From contig VWZF01001856.1 of NCBI GenBank assembly GCA_013396755.1, positions 1,968,539 to 2,032,538 of the forward strand: a stretch of DNA of 64,000 bases. Direction: 5' to 3'. Below the pieces are notes generated by a model. The model was not told the origin of the DNA. It worked only from the letters and a program-made list of their open reading frames with translations, and searched no databases. This DNA comes from Sclerurus mexicanus. Taxonomy: Eukaryota; Chordata; Aves; Passeriformes; Furnariidae. Shown in pieces: positions 12,065 to 22,320 of the stretch (its first letter is position 1; every line of letters starts with the position of its first letter). A program made the translations under genes and the position numbers.

Positions 12065-14811
12065 AAACCTCCCTTACAATTTGTTGAAGGACAATATATT
12101 TTCCATACATAAGAAACAAGTCTAGAAAATGCATCAATGCAAAACTTCTTTGCTCCAGAACTCTTCAGCTTATTTCATAAAAGAACAACAAGGAAAAATT
12201 TCAGAAAGCAGCAATTTTGGATAAGGGCTTTTAGTGATTGCTGTAAGGAGGCAGGAACTAAGACAGCATAGCAAAAGTCAAGAACTGCAAGGAAAGATTT
12301 GCTCAGGTTTAAATGAGATTTTTCCTCCCTTAATATTTTAATTTTTTCAGTCCTCTTATCTTTAGGCAATTTCTTTATTAAAACCATTAATTTTATGGAT
12401 GTTGTTATTTCCTTCCCTATTTTTTCCCTGCTTTCGAGATAGCCAATTTCCACTTTTCTTATTGTAGGAATGGGACTCCTTTCTCCTGCCCTCAGTCTCC
12501 TCTGTCAGAGCTTCCAAATTCTGGCTCTCGAGTGAGGCTGGACTTGCACTTTCTCTGTGTCCAGCCCCCAGCAAGGTGAATCTCACCTCCCTGAACGACT
12601 CTGTCATGCTCGGTAGCCCTGTGTGTGAAGGTACAGTTGTGTACCACATGGAAAATTGGGGGGAATTCTGATGCTGGCCCCATCTGTCCACTCCCCCTGC
12701 TGTGCCTCAGTTTCTCTGCCTGACACCTGCAGGTTTGCGATCAAAACCTTCTGTGGGGCTGGAATGAGAAGGACAAAATTTGTGGTCAAAGATCTGGGAG
12801 GGCATTTTGGAATCCTAAACTCATTTCAGTGCAGAAAGGTATCTTTCTCCCTTCATGGAGAAAGTCTCTTATAACACACGACAGTTGCTTGGCTCATTTG
12901 TGGCCTCCAAAGTAGCCCAGGGATTAAAAAGGTTTGGTCCTGATTAAGTGCTTATAATCATGAAAAATAAAAATTATGCAGATCCACAGGAGAGCTAAGA
13001 AGGCTGAAAAGAAATATCCATTCATTATTGTTGATAACCCATGTAAACAGATTTATGCACTCAGAAATCTGGGAACCCACAAACTGTCACGGTTTTACTG
13101 AAATCTCTGGGAGTTTTCTCTGACGTCAGCAAGGCTCATCTTCCTCACCTTTTCCAAGTCAAAGGCCTTTATCTAACTGGGAAGTAAATATTACACTGAG
13201 TTCTTAATTTCCAATTAAAATGCAATGAATGCTCCTATAATATTGCTCTGTCTTACATTTAAAAAAATCACAGAGCAGGAATGTTTTACTGTGGGGTTTT
13301 TTAACACCTGTGTTGCACTTGGTGTAAAAATCTCTGTATAATGGAAATTCAGACACCACTCCTGACCCTGGAGACTTGTAAACAATATAATTTCCTGAGT
13401 CACTGCGTGTCTCATCTTTTCCTAGAAATAGCATTCCCTTGTTTTATCAACCACTGAGGTTATTGAAGTAATGACTGAGCATGCAAAATTTCCTGCCCTG
13501 AGTTTTCCTAGAAATCCCAAGGGAAAGTCTTTATCTTGCTTTAAAATGAATGAGCAGCTCCTCCCAAAAAACACTCATCCCTTCGCTGCAGTCAGTAAAG
13601 ATTTTCATATGAGCAAAATTACTTAGAGCAGCATCCATAATATCAAAATCATGAAGTCTTTAAGTGAAAATAAATTTGAGCCATTCCTAGATTCCTCGGT
13701 CTCTAAATCCATCACCCCAAATGAGTATTGTGATGAGCAATGCCATGGGATGGATTTTCATCCCAAATCCTTTTGTAGTCATGATTACACCATGTCATGA
13801 CACAGATCTGCTCAAGAGCTGACAAGGGGAAAATATAATGGCAGAAAAAATGAGGTGGTTGCGTGTGAGATGTGAAAAATCAGCAATGTCAGAGAGTGGG
13901 GGGTGTTGCAAGAGAGAGATTTTCTGAACAAGCATCATGCAAGGGAACACCTCTGCCATGGGGAAGGATGGAGACCCTGTAGGAGTAGAGAGCAACTCTG
14001 ACTCAACTTCTCCAACATAATAAAATGCCTGAAGAGTGACAGAAAAGCTCCAGGGAGACCTGGAGCCTCTGAGGGGTGTGTGCAGTGCTGCTCTGCACTC
14101 TGGAGTCTGTACCTGGCCCACTCACTAGGGTCTGCTTTCAAGGAGACTTTGTGTTTCTTTTAAGTCTTGGAGTTATTCCCACCTTGATTTTAGTGTTTCT
14201 CATCATCTAAGATCCTTCCTCAGTCTTTTGGTGCTTTTGGAAGAGATAACATGAGAGAAAAGTTTATTTTCTTTCCCCTGTATACTTGTGTGGACTGATT
14301 GTGTATCAGAAACTTGATTACTTCCCTTCCTTTTCCCATCTGCAGAGACATTTCCACTTAGAAGTAAATTATCCTTGTGAATCTGGTACATGAACAAATG
14401 GATTCCAACCAGGGGTTTCCCAAATGTGGCCATAACTCCCTCTGAGCATCCTGAGTGTGCCAGTCCAACCAAGGATGTGTGTAATAGCCTCAAATCCGGG
14501 GTCAGCACAGGAGAGGGCACCAGGGTACCCAGCATTTCACTTCTGCTGGGCATTTCTAGCATCAAATGCAGAAATACCTTCATTTGTCCTCAACTCTGTG
14601 TCATGACAGGCTCCTCTCAAAGGTGCAGCAGGACATGACACAAGTTGGAACACAGGAAATTCCAATTAGATATCAGCAGACAGGTTTTCCACAATGAGGA
14701 TGGTCAAACTCCAGGACAGAGACCCCAAAACACCAAAGGAACTCCGTTCATGGAGAGTTTCAGGCTCAATTAGACATGGTGCTGAGCAACCTGACCTAAG
14801 CTGCTCCTGCT

Positions 14812-15501
14812 TTGAGCCAAGAGAAGCACGAGAGCTCCGCAGATCCTTCTGACCCAAATGACTCTGTGCCCCTACAACTTAAAGCTGGTTTCCAACCAGC
14901 CAGGCCGAGCTCTGGTGAGCTGCTGTCTGGTCCTGAAGATATTGCCTTCTTGGCCAGGCAGCTTTTCAGGGCATGGACCACATCCCTGTGTGTGTATGAA
15001 CAGCTGCTCTGCTCAGTCAGGTCCTCAAGGCCCTACCTTGATACCAATAGTAATGAACAAGTGAAAGGAAAAAACACTATTTATCACCTCTCACTCATGC
15101 GACTTGTTTTTGTTTTTTTTACAGCAAACTCTAGTTTTTCAGGATTTCAGGGCTATAAAAACAAGTTCAAGCTCATCTCCAACATGAACTTAAATGAGAT
15201 TCCAGCCTTCAGCACCATGCAATGGCACACCCGGTCACTGGGAAATCTGAACCACCTGAAAATATCCCTCCAAAACATCCCAGACTGGTCAAAGGCACCA
15301 ACAAAAATGGCAGGGATCTGTGCTGCCAGTACTTTTCCAAGGAGGAAGCAGACTGTTGGCTCAGAAACACATCTGAGTAGCAGCTCTACCTGTTCAGGAG
15401 TGAAGGATGCAGAGCTGTGCTGCTGCCCAGATCCAGAATCCTCTTATGAGATGACATGCTTCTTTATATCCCCATATGGATTACGCTGCTATGGAATGTA
15501 A
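14812..15501 (+). other. Open frame overlapping mir-206, probably chance
   Basis: A 229-codon open frame begins at a TTG, not an ATG, and ends inside the mature mir-206 arm. Its translation has no recognisable domain, signal peptide or composition typical of a conserved protein. Because it runs into a functional microRNA hairpin, I read it as non-coding host transcript rather than a gene. Confidence 0.3.
15001..15375 (+). promoter_or_regulatory. Candidate muscle promoter of pri-mir-206
   Basis: Four E-boxes lie upstream of the hairpin: CAGCTG at 15,001-15,006, CAAGTG at 15,058-15,063, CACCTG at 15,253-15,258 and CATCTG at 15,370-15,375. A TATAAAAA sits at 15,154-15,161, about 290 bases before the hairpin. 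CAGCTG and CACCTG are the forms preferred by MyoD and myogenin, which activate mir-206 in mammals. E-boxes are common by chance, so this is inference from position. Confidence 0.35.
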
Positions 15502-15524
15502 GGAAGTGTGTGGTTTCAGGGAGA
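15444..15524 (+). ncRNA. MIR206: microRNA mir-206 precursor hairpin
   Basis: The mature 3' arm at 15,492-15,513 carries the miR-1/206 family seed GGAATGT and reads identically over 22 bases to the vertebrate miR-206 I know. The 5' arm at 15,454-15,476 begins ACATGCTTCTTTATATCC and pairs with it across a loop of about 15 bases. miR-206 is made almost only in skeletal muscle, where it promotes differentiation and represses targets with ACATTCC sites. Its place about 17 kb upstream of IL17A, on the same strand and about 5 kb before mir-133b, matches the mammalian cluster. Hairpin ends are estimated; the mature arm is firm. Confidence 0.97.
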
Positions 15525-15869
15525 CTTCACCACCCTCTGCTTTCAGTGACTGCAAAGAGTCAAGGCTCTTCTGTAACTGTGTTTTATCTGAATTTGGCTT
15601 TGTCAGATACAGTCAGGCAGCTTATATCCACTTTACAGTGCCCTCAGCAGCCGTGGAGAGCACATCGGAATCTGAACATCTAAAAAGGTTGCAAACTCCT
15701 GACTCCATGTAAGCTTGATAACAAACATATATTCTGCACACCTTTATCTGGAAAAATCACCCAGTAGACTACAGGCTCCCCCTAACCAAAATAACATTCA
15801 CACTGTCCTGAAAGTGCTTTTCAAGGCCTTTCTGAAAATCACTACATGCCAGGTAGCATCCATAATTCA

Positions 15870-16110
15870 TGGAATCATAGAATGGTTTGGGCTGGAAGGG
15901 ACCTTAAAACTCATCTCGTTTCACCCTCCTGCCATGGGCAGGGACACCTTCCGCTATCCCAGGTTGCTCCAAGCCTCATCCAACCTGGCCTTGGACACTT
16001 CCAGGGATGGGGCAGCCACAGCTTCTCTGGGCAACCTGTGCCAGGGTCTCACCACCCTCACAGTCAAGAATTCCTCCCTATTATCTCATCTAAATCTACC
16101 CTATTTCATT
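15870..16110 (-). mobile_element. CR1: CR1 LINE 3'-end fragment
   Basis: Antisense copy from GGAATCATAGAATGGTTTGG to CTCCCTATTATCTCATC, only about 350 bases downstream of mir-206. Confidence 0.88.
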
Positions 16111-16895
16111 TGTCATCTATTCTCAGCTGGTGGAAAATGTTTTGGACTAAGTGACATGGAGAAAGAATTAAACAGCACTGGGTAGGAATGACTTGTGAGG
16201 AGTAAAACTGAATATGATCCAGATGTCACATTAGTTAGAAATTCTCTCCTTTACTCCCAGTAATTCATAACAAAATCTTCTTTAATGGGATTGAAATTAA
16301 TGTTCCAGACATAGGAATTGCAGTAGGGATTGATGAAGATTAAACCAATGCTCTCTCTCAGTACAGGAACAATCAGAACAGGCTGCAGGGAGTCACCTCC
16401 CAAAAAATATAACACTATGGGTCTAAGCAGGCACACAGCAAGGCCAGTAATGATGGGCTTTTTTTCCTAAATCTGTATTATCATAACTCAGGGTATGTCA
16501 CAAATGTCCCCTTGTCCCCTGAGCACTGCTTAATTCTTTGCTCTAATATCACCATGCAGCAATGAGCTCAGATTTTTTGTTTTTTTCTTTTTCAAACAGT
16601 GGAACAGTTGCCTCTAACACATCTAGGACAGCCTGGAAATACCTTGGATACTTCCAAGATGCCCTGAAGATGCTGTTCTGTAGTGCTGAGGCCCTCAAAC
16701 CATTTCTCATACATTACCTTCTTCTACTGTAGGTGTAGGTCAGGCTGGACATGCTTTGCTTTAGGAAATGCTGAAGCCAGACAGGTTTATCTCTGTAGCT
16801 GTTATTCCTTGGACTCATATTCCAGGGAGTGTTTGGCATCTGGGAGTCCAAATGTCACTGTCTACATCACTAGTAGTTCACTAGTGACTTATCCA

Positions 16896-17028
16896 CACCC
16901 AGAGAAGTTGTGGTTGCTCAATCCCTGGAAGTGTTCAAGGCCAGGTTGGATGGAGCTTGGAGCAACCTGGGATAGTGGAAGGTGTCTTTAAGCTCCCTTT
17001 CAACCCCAGCCTTTCTATGATTCCATGA
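16896..17028 (+). mobile_element. CR1: CR1 LINE 3'-end fragment
   Basis: Sense copy of about 130 bases from CCCAGAGAAGTTGTGG to TTTCTATGATTCCATGAA. Confidence 0.82.
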
Positions 17029-17477
17029 ACTATCTCACCTTCTTAAATAAATGATCATCTCCAAAATCCTTTACTGAGAATGGTCCTTGGCCTGCTCTAA
17101 TTCCCAGACTAAGCTTAGGAGCTGTTAGGGTCAGTCCTAGTTGACACAGGCCAAAACTGTTCCAGCAACATCAGAAACCACTGAGTTCCTGTGCTGTACC
17201 TCAGCACTGTGTAATGTACCAATATAACCCAATGAAACCAGTGACATTTATATTCCTCAGCCACCAAGACGCCTTGCAACATTTCAGTCTGATTCAGAGC
17301 CAGGGCTTCTGCTGTTGACCCAATCCCTGTGGTCTCCTGGATATAATTCTGGAAGGTGCTTGTCAAACCATGATTTCACACCATCCTTCTTGTACAGAAC
17401 TAACTCTTAGGTTATGAAATCTAATTCAGAAGAGCATCACAAGATGACCATCAGGATGATGGAGAAGATTCATCCCC

Positions 17478-18008
17478 TCTACTCTGTCCTCTTGAGACCC
17501 CACCTGCAGAGCTGTCTCCAGCTCTGGTGTCCAACAGCACAAGGATGTGGAGCTGCTGGAGAGTCTAGAGGTGGGCACAAAGCTACTTCAAGGCTTGGAG
17601 CCCCTCTGCTCTGGAGACAGGCTGGGAAAGCTGGGGATGTTCACCTGGAGAACAGAAGGCTCCAGGGAGACCTGAGAGCCCCTTGTAGAGCCTAAAGGGG
17701 CTCCAGGAGAGCTGGAGAGGGACCTGGGGCAAGACCATGGAGGACAAGGAGGAACTGCTTCAAAGTGACAGAGGACAGAGTTAGATGGAATATTGGGAAG
17801 GAATTCTTGGCTGGGAGGGTGGGCAGGCGCTGGCACAGGTTGCCCAGAGAAGCTGTGGCTGCCCCATCCCTGGAAGTGTCCAAGGCCAGGTTGGACAGGG
17901 CTTGGAGCAAGCTGGGCTAGTGGAAGGTGCCCCTACCCATGGCAGGGAGGTTGGAACTAAATGATCTTTAGAGGTCCTTTCCAACCTAAACCATCTTGTG
18001 ACTCTAAT
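17478..18008 (+). mobile_element. CR1: CR1 LINE 3' end, long copy
   Basis: Sense copy of about 530 bases beginning at GACCCCACCTGCAGAGCTG and ending in CATCTTGTGACTCTAATC. It includes the end-of-ORF2 region and the 3' UTR. Confidence 0.88.
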
Positions 18009-19225
18009 CATAAAAACTAGATAAGACAAAGGGGCACCCAATGGAAAAAGGGGTCAGATGTGAATCCTGACCTGCTGTTGATCAACCCATTGTCCATATC
18101 TCAGATACAACACTTTCTTTCTGCATCTCTTCATCTTTATGGTGTTGAAAACCTGTTGTAGTCTGCGGAGACATGGACTTTTTTTAGTTGCCAAAAGTGA
18201 TGGTCCTACTGCCTTTGGAAACAGCCTAAGAATAATCCACTGGCTTCTAGATTTTTGTCAGGTCTGTGCTCTGCCATACCTGCGTGTCACCTGTGAGCAC
18301 CTCAGACAACCTGTGCCAACTCAGACGGTACCAGATGCTTATGTGCTGGCAAATAAAGGCAAACCTTCTGCCTGGTCAGCCGAAAATTTCCCTAGTCTTG
18401 ACAGACTGCATAAATTTGGGGTTTAACCCTGGAGTGGAATCCCATCCCTTCTTTGCTTCCAGCAGCTGTCTGCAGCCTGCCCACGCCTGTTCTGCCAGAG
18501 CCTGGGATCAGCATTAACTCTTGATGCACAGCCTGGGCCAGGATTAAGTTACAGGCACACACACACTTGCAAGGACACAGGAGAAGAAATAGCACAGACA
18601 AGGAGCTAAGGTTTAAGGAAACTTACAGCCTGCCTGGGGGGTCAAGGCCATCATTTTAAATCTGTTCTTCCCTCCATCCTGTAGTTTGGTGGCTGCACTC
18701 AGGCCCTGACTGAAGGCAAAAAAGTCTAATTCTTCCTAAATTCCATCAAGTTTGCAGCATTCTAGTGCTGATGGGAGAGAGTATGAAGTGACTGTCATAA
18801 CTGGAGGCTGGCATTTCTATTTCTTTGGCATCTAGCTATATATTTCAATAGGGCATATAGAATTTATGTTGCTTATGCTTTCCTTACTAACAAATAGCCC
18901 TGATGAAGCAAAAAGAAAGTCTAAAGCAAGCAGAGGAGTCCTGTTGCTACTCAAGTTAATATTCCTCCCGACACTGAGCAGGGAGAGGTCAAGGGAAATA
19001 AAAAAAATAAAGAGGAAAAAACCCCCTGCTAATCAAAATGTTTTCCAGAGAAAAACTTATCAAGTTGGTCGGATCTTAGAGACTTTTTCCAACCTTAACA
19101 ATCCTATGAGTCTAAGCCCCTGAAAAACCACATGCACATGGAAAGGGGCCTATGCATGGGGTTCAAAAAATGCTGCTTTTGTCCTTTTTGGAAGCTGCCC
19201 CATGCCCTGCTGCTCATGGTCTCTC

Positions 19226-19261
19226 CAGCTGTCTCCTCACTGAGACTCCCAGGTACAGCTG
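19226..19261 (+). promoter_or_regulatory. Paired CAGCTG E-boxes upstream of mir-133b
   Basis: Two identical CAGCTG palindromes at 19,226-19,231 and 19,256-19,261 lie 30 bases apart, close to three helical turns, about 1.3 kb before the mir-133b hairpin. Paired E-boxes are a known arrangement for MyoD-type factors. Function here is inferred from motif and location only. Confidence 0.3.
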
Positions 19262-19359
19262 GAGGGCTCTGGGAGGCTCTGAAAAGTGATGCCTGACTGA
19301 CAACCAGCAGGTGACTTCCCTTCAGTTGACAAAAGAGGTGTCTTTCCTCTCTCCTGCTT

Positions 19360-19445
19360 TTCCTTATTTTTTTTCATTATTTAAAAAATAATTTAAAAAA
19401 ATAGAAAAAAAAAGAAAAAAGAAAAAGAGGAAAAAATTAGGAGAA
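19360..19445. repeat. A/T-rich low-complexity tract
   Basis: T-runs followed by A-runs broken by single G residues over about 85 bases. Confidence 0.7.
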
Positions 19446-19481
19446 TGAAGCAGCAGGAAGGAAAGAGCTGTATAAAGATAC

Positions 19482-19562
19482 CTCATGGCAGGGTGGTTGG
19501 AAGGAGATGATCTTTAAGGTCCCTTCCAACCCAAACTGTTCTGTGATTCTATGATTCTAAGA
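19482..19562 (+). mobile_element. CR1: CR1 LINE terminal fragment
   Basis: Last 80 bases of a sense CR1, from CATGGCAGGGTGGTTGG to the TTCTGTGATTCTATGATTCT terminus. Confidence 0.82.
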
Positions 19563-19867
19563 TAAATCTTCAGACAAAGGCTGCTGTGGCTCAGGATAAG
19601 CAAATGCCAATCCTCCAAGCTTCAGACTTTCCACATTACCCAAGTCCAGGCTTGTTAGCTGGGCCCAGATTCAAGAACAAGACCAAAATATATGAAACAC
19701 CAAAGTAGAGACCCAGAATTTGGCTCCTGGGTTGTTTTTTTCCCCACATTTAAATATTGTTAACTTATGCAAAAGCAAGAACATCACTCTAGTCCAGACA
19801 ACCTCCCAGGAAATGGGACATCACATGGACTCTGTGCATTGACCGGTTCCCAGCCAAAAGGGATGTA

Positions 19868-20406
19868 CCAGCACCCCACCTGCAGAGCTGCCTCAACTTC
19901 TGGGCTCCCAGCTCAGCAAGGACATTGACCTGTTGGAGCGAGTCCAGAGGAGGCCACCAGGATGATCAGAGCAATGGAGCAGCTCTGCTGTGAGGAAAGG
20001 CTGAGAGAGTTGGGATTGTTCAGCCTGGAAAAGAGAAGGCTTTGGGGCAATCTAATTGTGGCCTCCCAGTACCTGAAGAGAACTGACAAGAAAGATGGAG
20101 AGAGACTGTTTACAAGGGCCTGGAGGGACAGGACAAGGGGAAATGGCTTCACATTGAAAGATAATAGGTTGAGATTAGATATTAGGAAGAAATTCCTCCC
20201 TGTGAGGGTGGGCAGGCCCTGGCACAGGTTGGCCAGAGAAGCTGTGGCTGCCCCATCCCTGGAAGTGTCCAAGGTCAGGTTGGACAGAGCTTGGAGCAAC
20301 CTGGGCTGGTGGAAGGTGTCCTCAGCCAAGTCAGAGGGTTGGAATGAGATGATCTTTAAGATCCCTTCCAACCCAAACTATTCTATGGTTCTATCATTCT
20401 ATGGAA
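19868..20406 (+). mobile_element. CR1: CR1 LINE 3' end, long copy
   Basis: Sense copy of about 540 bases, from CACCCCACCTGCAGAGCTGC to TTCTATGGTTCTATCATTCT. It ends about 140 bases before the mir-133b hairpin. Confidence 0.9.
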
Positions 20407-20548
20407 AATGGTGATGTCTCCAGAGCTGGTGTCATAAACGCTGCACCTTCCTTCTCTTCCTCTACTGGTTGACACCAGTGCTCCCGTCTCATTTGTCTAA
20501 TTCCCCTCACAGGTAAGGCCCAGCAAAGCCAAGCATGTGACATGGTCA

Positions 20549-20640
20549 GGAGCTATGCTCTGCTTTGGCTGGTCAAACGGAACCAAGCCCATCTTCCTCG
20601 GAGGTTTGGTCCCCTTCAACCAGCTATAGCAGTGTTGAAA
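20549..20640 (+). ncRNA. MIR133B: microRNA mir-133b precursor hairpin
   Basis: The mature 3' arm at 20,605-20,626 begins TTTGGTCCCCTTCAACC and ends AGCTA, the miR-133b form. The 5' arm from about 20,568 has the family sequence GCTGGTCAAACGGAACC. Flanking CTGCT and AGCAG (20,626-20,632 region) close the stem base. The last base of the mature arm separates miR-133b from miR-133a, and here it fits 133b. miR-133 is a muscle microRNA that tunes myoblast proliferation and differentiation, and it is co-clustered with mir-206 in vertebrates. Hairpin ends are approximate. Confidence 0.96.
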
Positions 20641-20827
20641 ACATCAAGCCAGGAAGGTTTGTCTCCCTCCACCTCAGCTCAACCAGCCCTTCCTCCTGAA
20701 TGGATCTGCTACCCCTCTGAACACCTTCAGAGGTGCATCTGAAAAGGTTTGGGGTAAGCTTTTTGTTTTAATACGCACCACTGCAGGAGTGCCAGCTCCT
20801 GCAAGGGCACATACATGTCGCTGCTCC

Positions 20828-20977
20828 AGCATTTCCTTCATCCCTGGAAGCGTTCAAGGCCAGATTGCATGGGACTTTGAGCAACCTGGTCTACTAGAAG
20901 GTGTTCCTGCCCATGGCAGTGGCTTGGAACCAAGATGAGCTTTAAGGTCCCTTCCAACCGAAACCATTCTGTGGTTA
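20828..20977 (+). mobile_element. CR1: CR1 LINE 3'-end fragment
   Basis: Sense copy from TTCATCCCTGGAAGCGTTC to AACCATTCTGTGGTT, about 190 bases after mir-133b. Confidence 0.82.
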
Positions 20978-22054
20978 CCACAGGCCCAAAATATCACATA
21001 CAAGGCTGTGGGCTCTGAAACCTCCAGCAGGTTTCTAAGTCAATGTGGGTCTGCAGAGCCCTAACACACAACCTACTTTATTTCCTTTCCCCATCAAACA
21101 TGCATCCACACATCCTCTTCTGCTGAGGATTGCCCGTCCATGTAATTTCTAATTAAATTTTTCTTTAAAAATCATAAAGGGTAACATATCTTGAAAATAC
21201 ACCGTGTCCACATGTCGTTTATTACTTAATTAATGCAAAAAGGAGCTATAAATAACCATAATCTACATGCCAAGGGTTTGTGACCCACAGGAAATAACAC
21301 ATCAGTTACCCCATAGCCACTTAGCCCACAACACATACTCCACCTCACACATCATCATGCAAGGTATTTTCTGACTTCCCATCCACAGCACACTGTAATA
21401 AATTAAGAAAGAGAACCAAATAACTTCAAAGTGACTTTGCTGACAGGGCTTGACCTGTCCTCTGAGCCAGGCAATGAATTTAGATGTCTAATTTCAGACA
21501 TCCAACTTGGGGAACTCTAGTTGTTTCTGATTTTCACCCCACCAAAAAAAATGCAAAGCTGTCAAGAAATAAATGAACACAAGTGTATCTACATAAGTTC
21601 ATTATGTGCATTATCTGTGATGCCCTGATTTTTAGCTGGATGGATGAGGAGGAGGGAGCACAGGTGCAACAGAAGAAGGACTGTCATCAGCCTGGTCCAA
21701 AGCAGTTTGGATCTCTGCTACAGGACAGCAATGCCCCATGGAAAGCCACATCTTCCCAGGCCCTGTATTTTTGCCATGGAGATGCATTGGAACACAACTT
21801 CATTCCTGTCAGGTCTCCATGGCCAATGTCCTCTGGAAAACCAAGACACACAGGGATGACAGTGTGTGGGGGAACAGTCTGTCCAGGATCATGTGTGTGA
21901 CAGACAGGACACCAGGTTTGAAGTTCCCATCACATGTCAGGGAGGGTTCTGAAAGGCAGGAAGGAATGTGAATATTGTATGGGTTTGTGGTACTACTGAA
22001 TTTAGAAAGTTTGGGAAATGCAGGTCAAAAAACAAATTGATCCAAGGATTATGA

Positions 22055-22220
22055 AGTTCTGGCATGTGTTGCCCAGAGAAGCTGTGGCTGCTCCATCCCT
22101 GGAAATGTTCAAGGCCAGGTTGGATGGGGCTTGGAGCAACCTGGGATAGTGAAGGGTTGGACTAGATCATCTCCAGAGGTTGCTTCCAACCCAAACCATG
22201 CTATGATTCTGTGATTCTGT
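22055..22220 (+). mobile_element. CR1: CR1 LINE 3'-end fragment
   Basis: Sense copy from TTGCCCAGAGAAGCTGTGG to CTATGATTCTGTGATTCTG. A second CR1 end follows at once. Confidence 0.86.
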
Positions 22221-22228
22221 AGCAGAAG

Positions 22229-22320
22229 ATATCCCTGCCCATGGCAGGGAGTTGGAACAACATGAGTTTTTTAAGGTCCCTTCCAATCCAAACCATTCTG
22301 TGATTCTATGATTCTATACC
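22229..22320 (+). mobile_element. CR1: CR1 LINE terminal fragment, second of a pair
   Basis: Sense copy of about 90 bases from TATCCCTGCCCATGGCAGG to TTCTGTGATTCTATGATTCT, directly behind the preceding copy and in the same direction. Confidence 0.82.

Larger units (their letters stand above)
1..15440. other. Intergenic region left of mir-206
   Basis: No gene is recognisable here. Open frames are short, lack splice-linked partners and resemble no family known to me. Contents are CR1 fragments (listed separately), homopolymer runs near 5,905-5,935, a GC-rich G-run patch at about 7,365-7,800, and otherwise unremarkable AT-rich sequence. In mammals the neighbour on this side of mir-206 is PKHD1, transcribed away from it. 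I saw no PKHD1 exon, so that gene is either outside the window or not detectable by eye. Confidence 0.6.
15525..20545 (+). other. Interval between mir-206 and mir-133b (linc-MD1-like)
   Basis: There is no protein-coding signal. In mouse and human this interval belongs to the long non-coding host transcript linc-MD1. I cannot place its exons in a bird from sequence alone. The interval also holds five CR1 insertions and a purine-rich A-run tract near 19,370-19,440. Confidence 0.4.
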
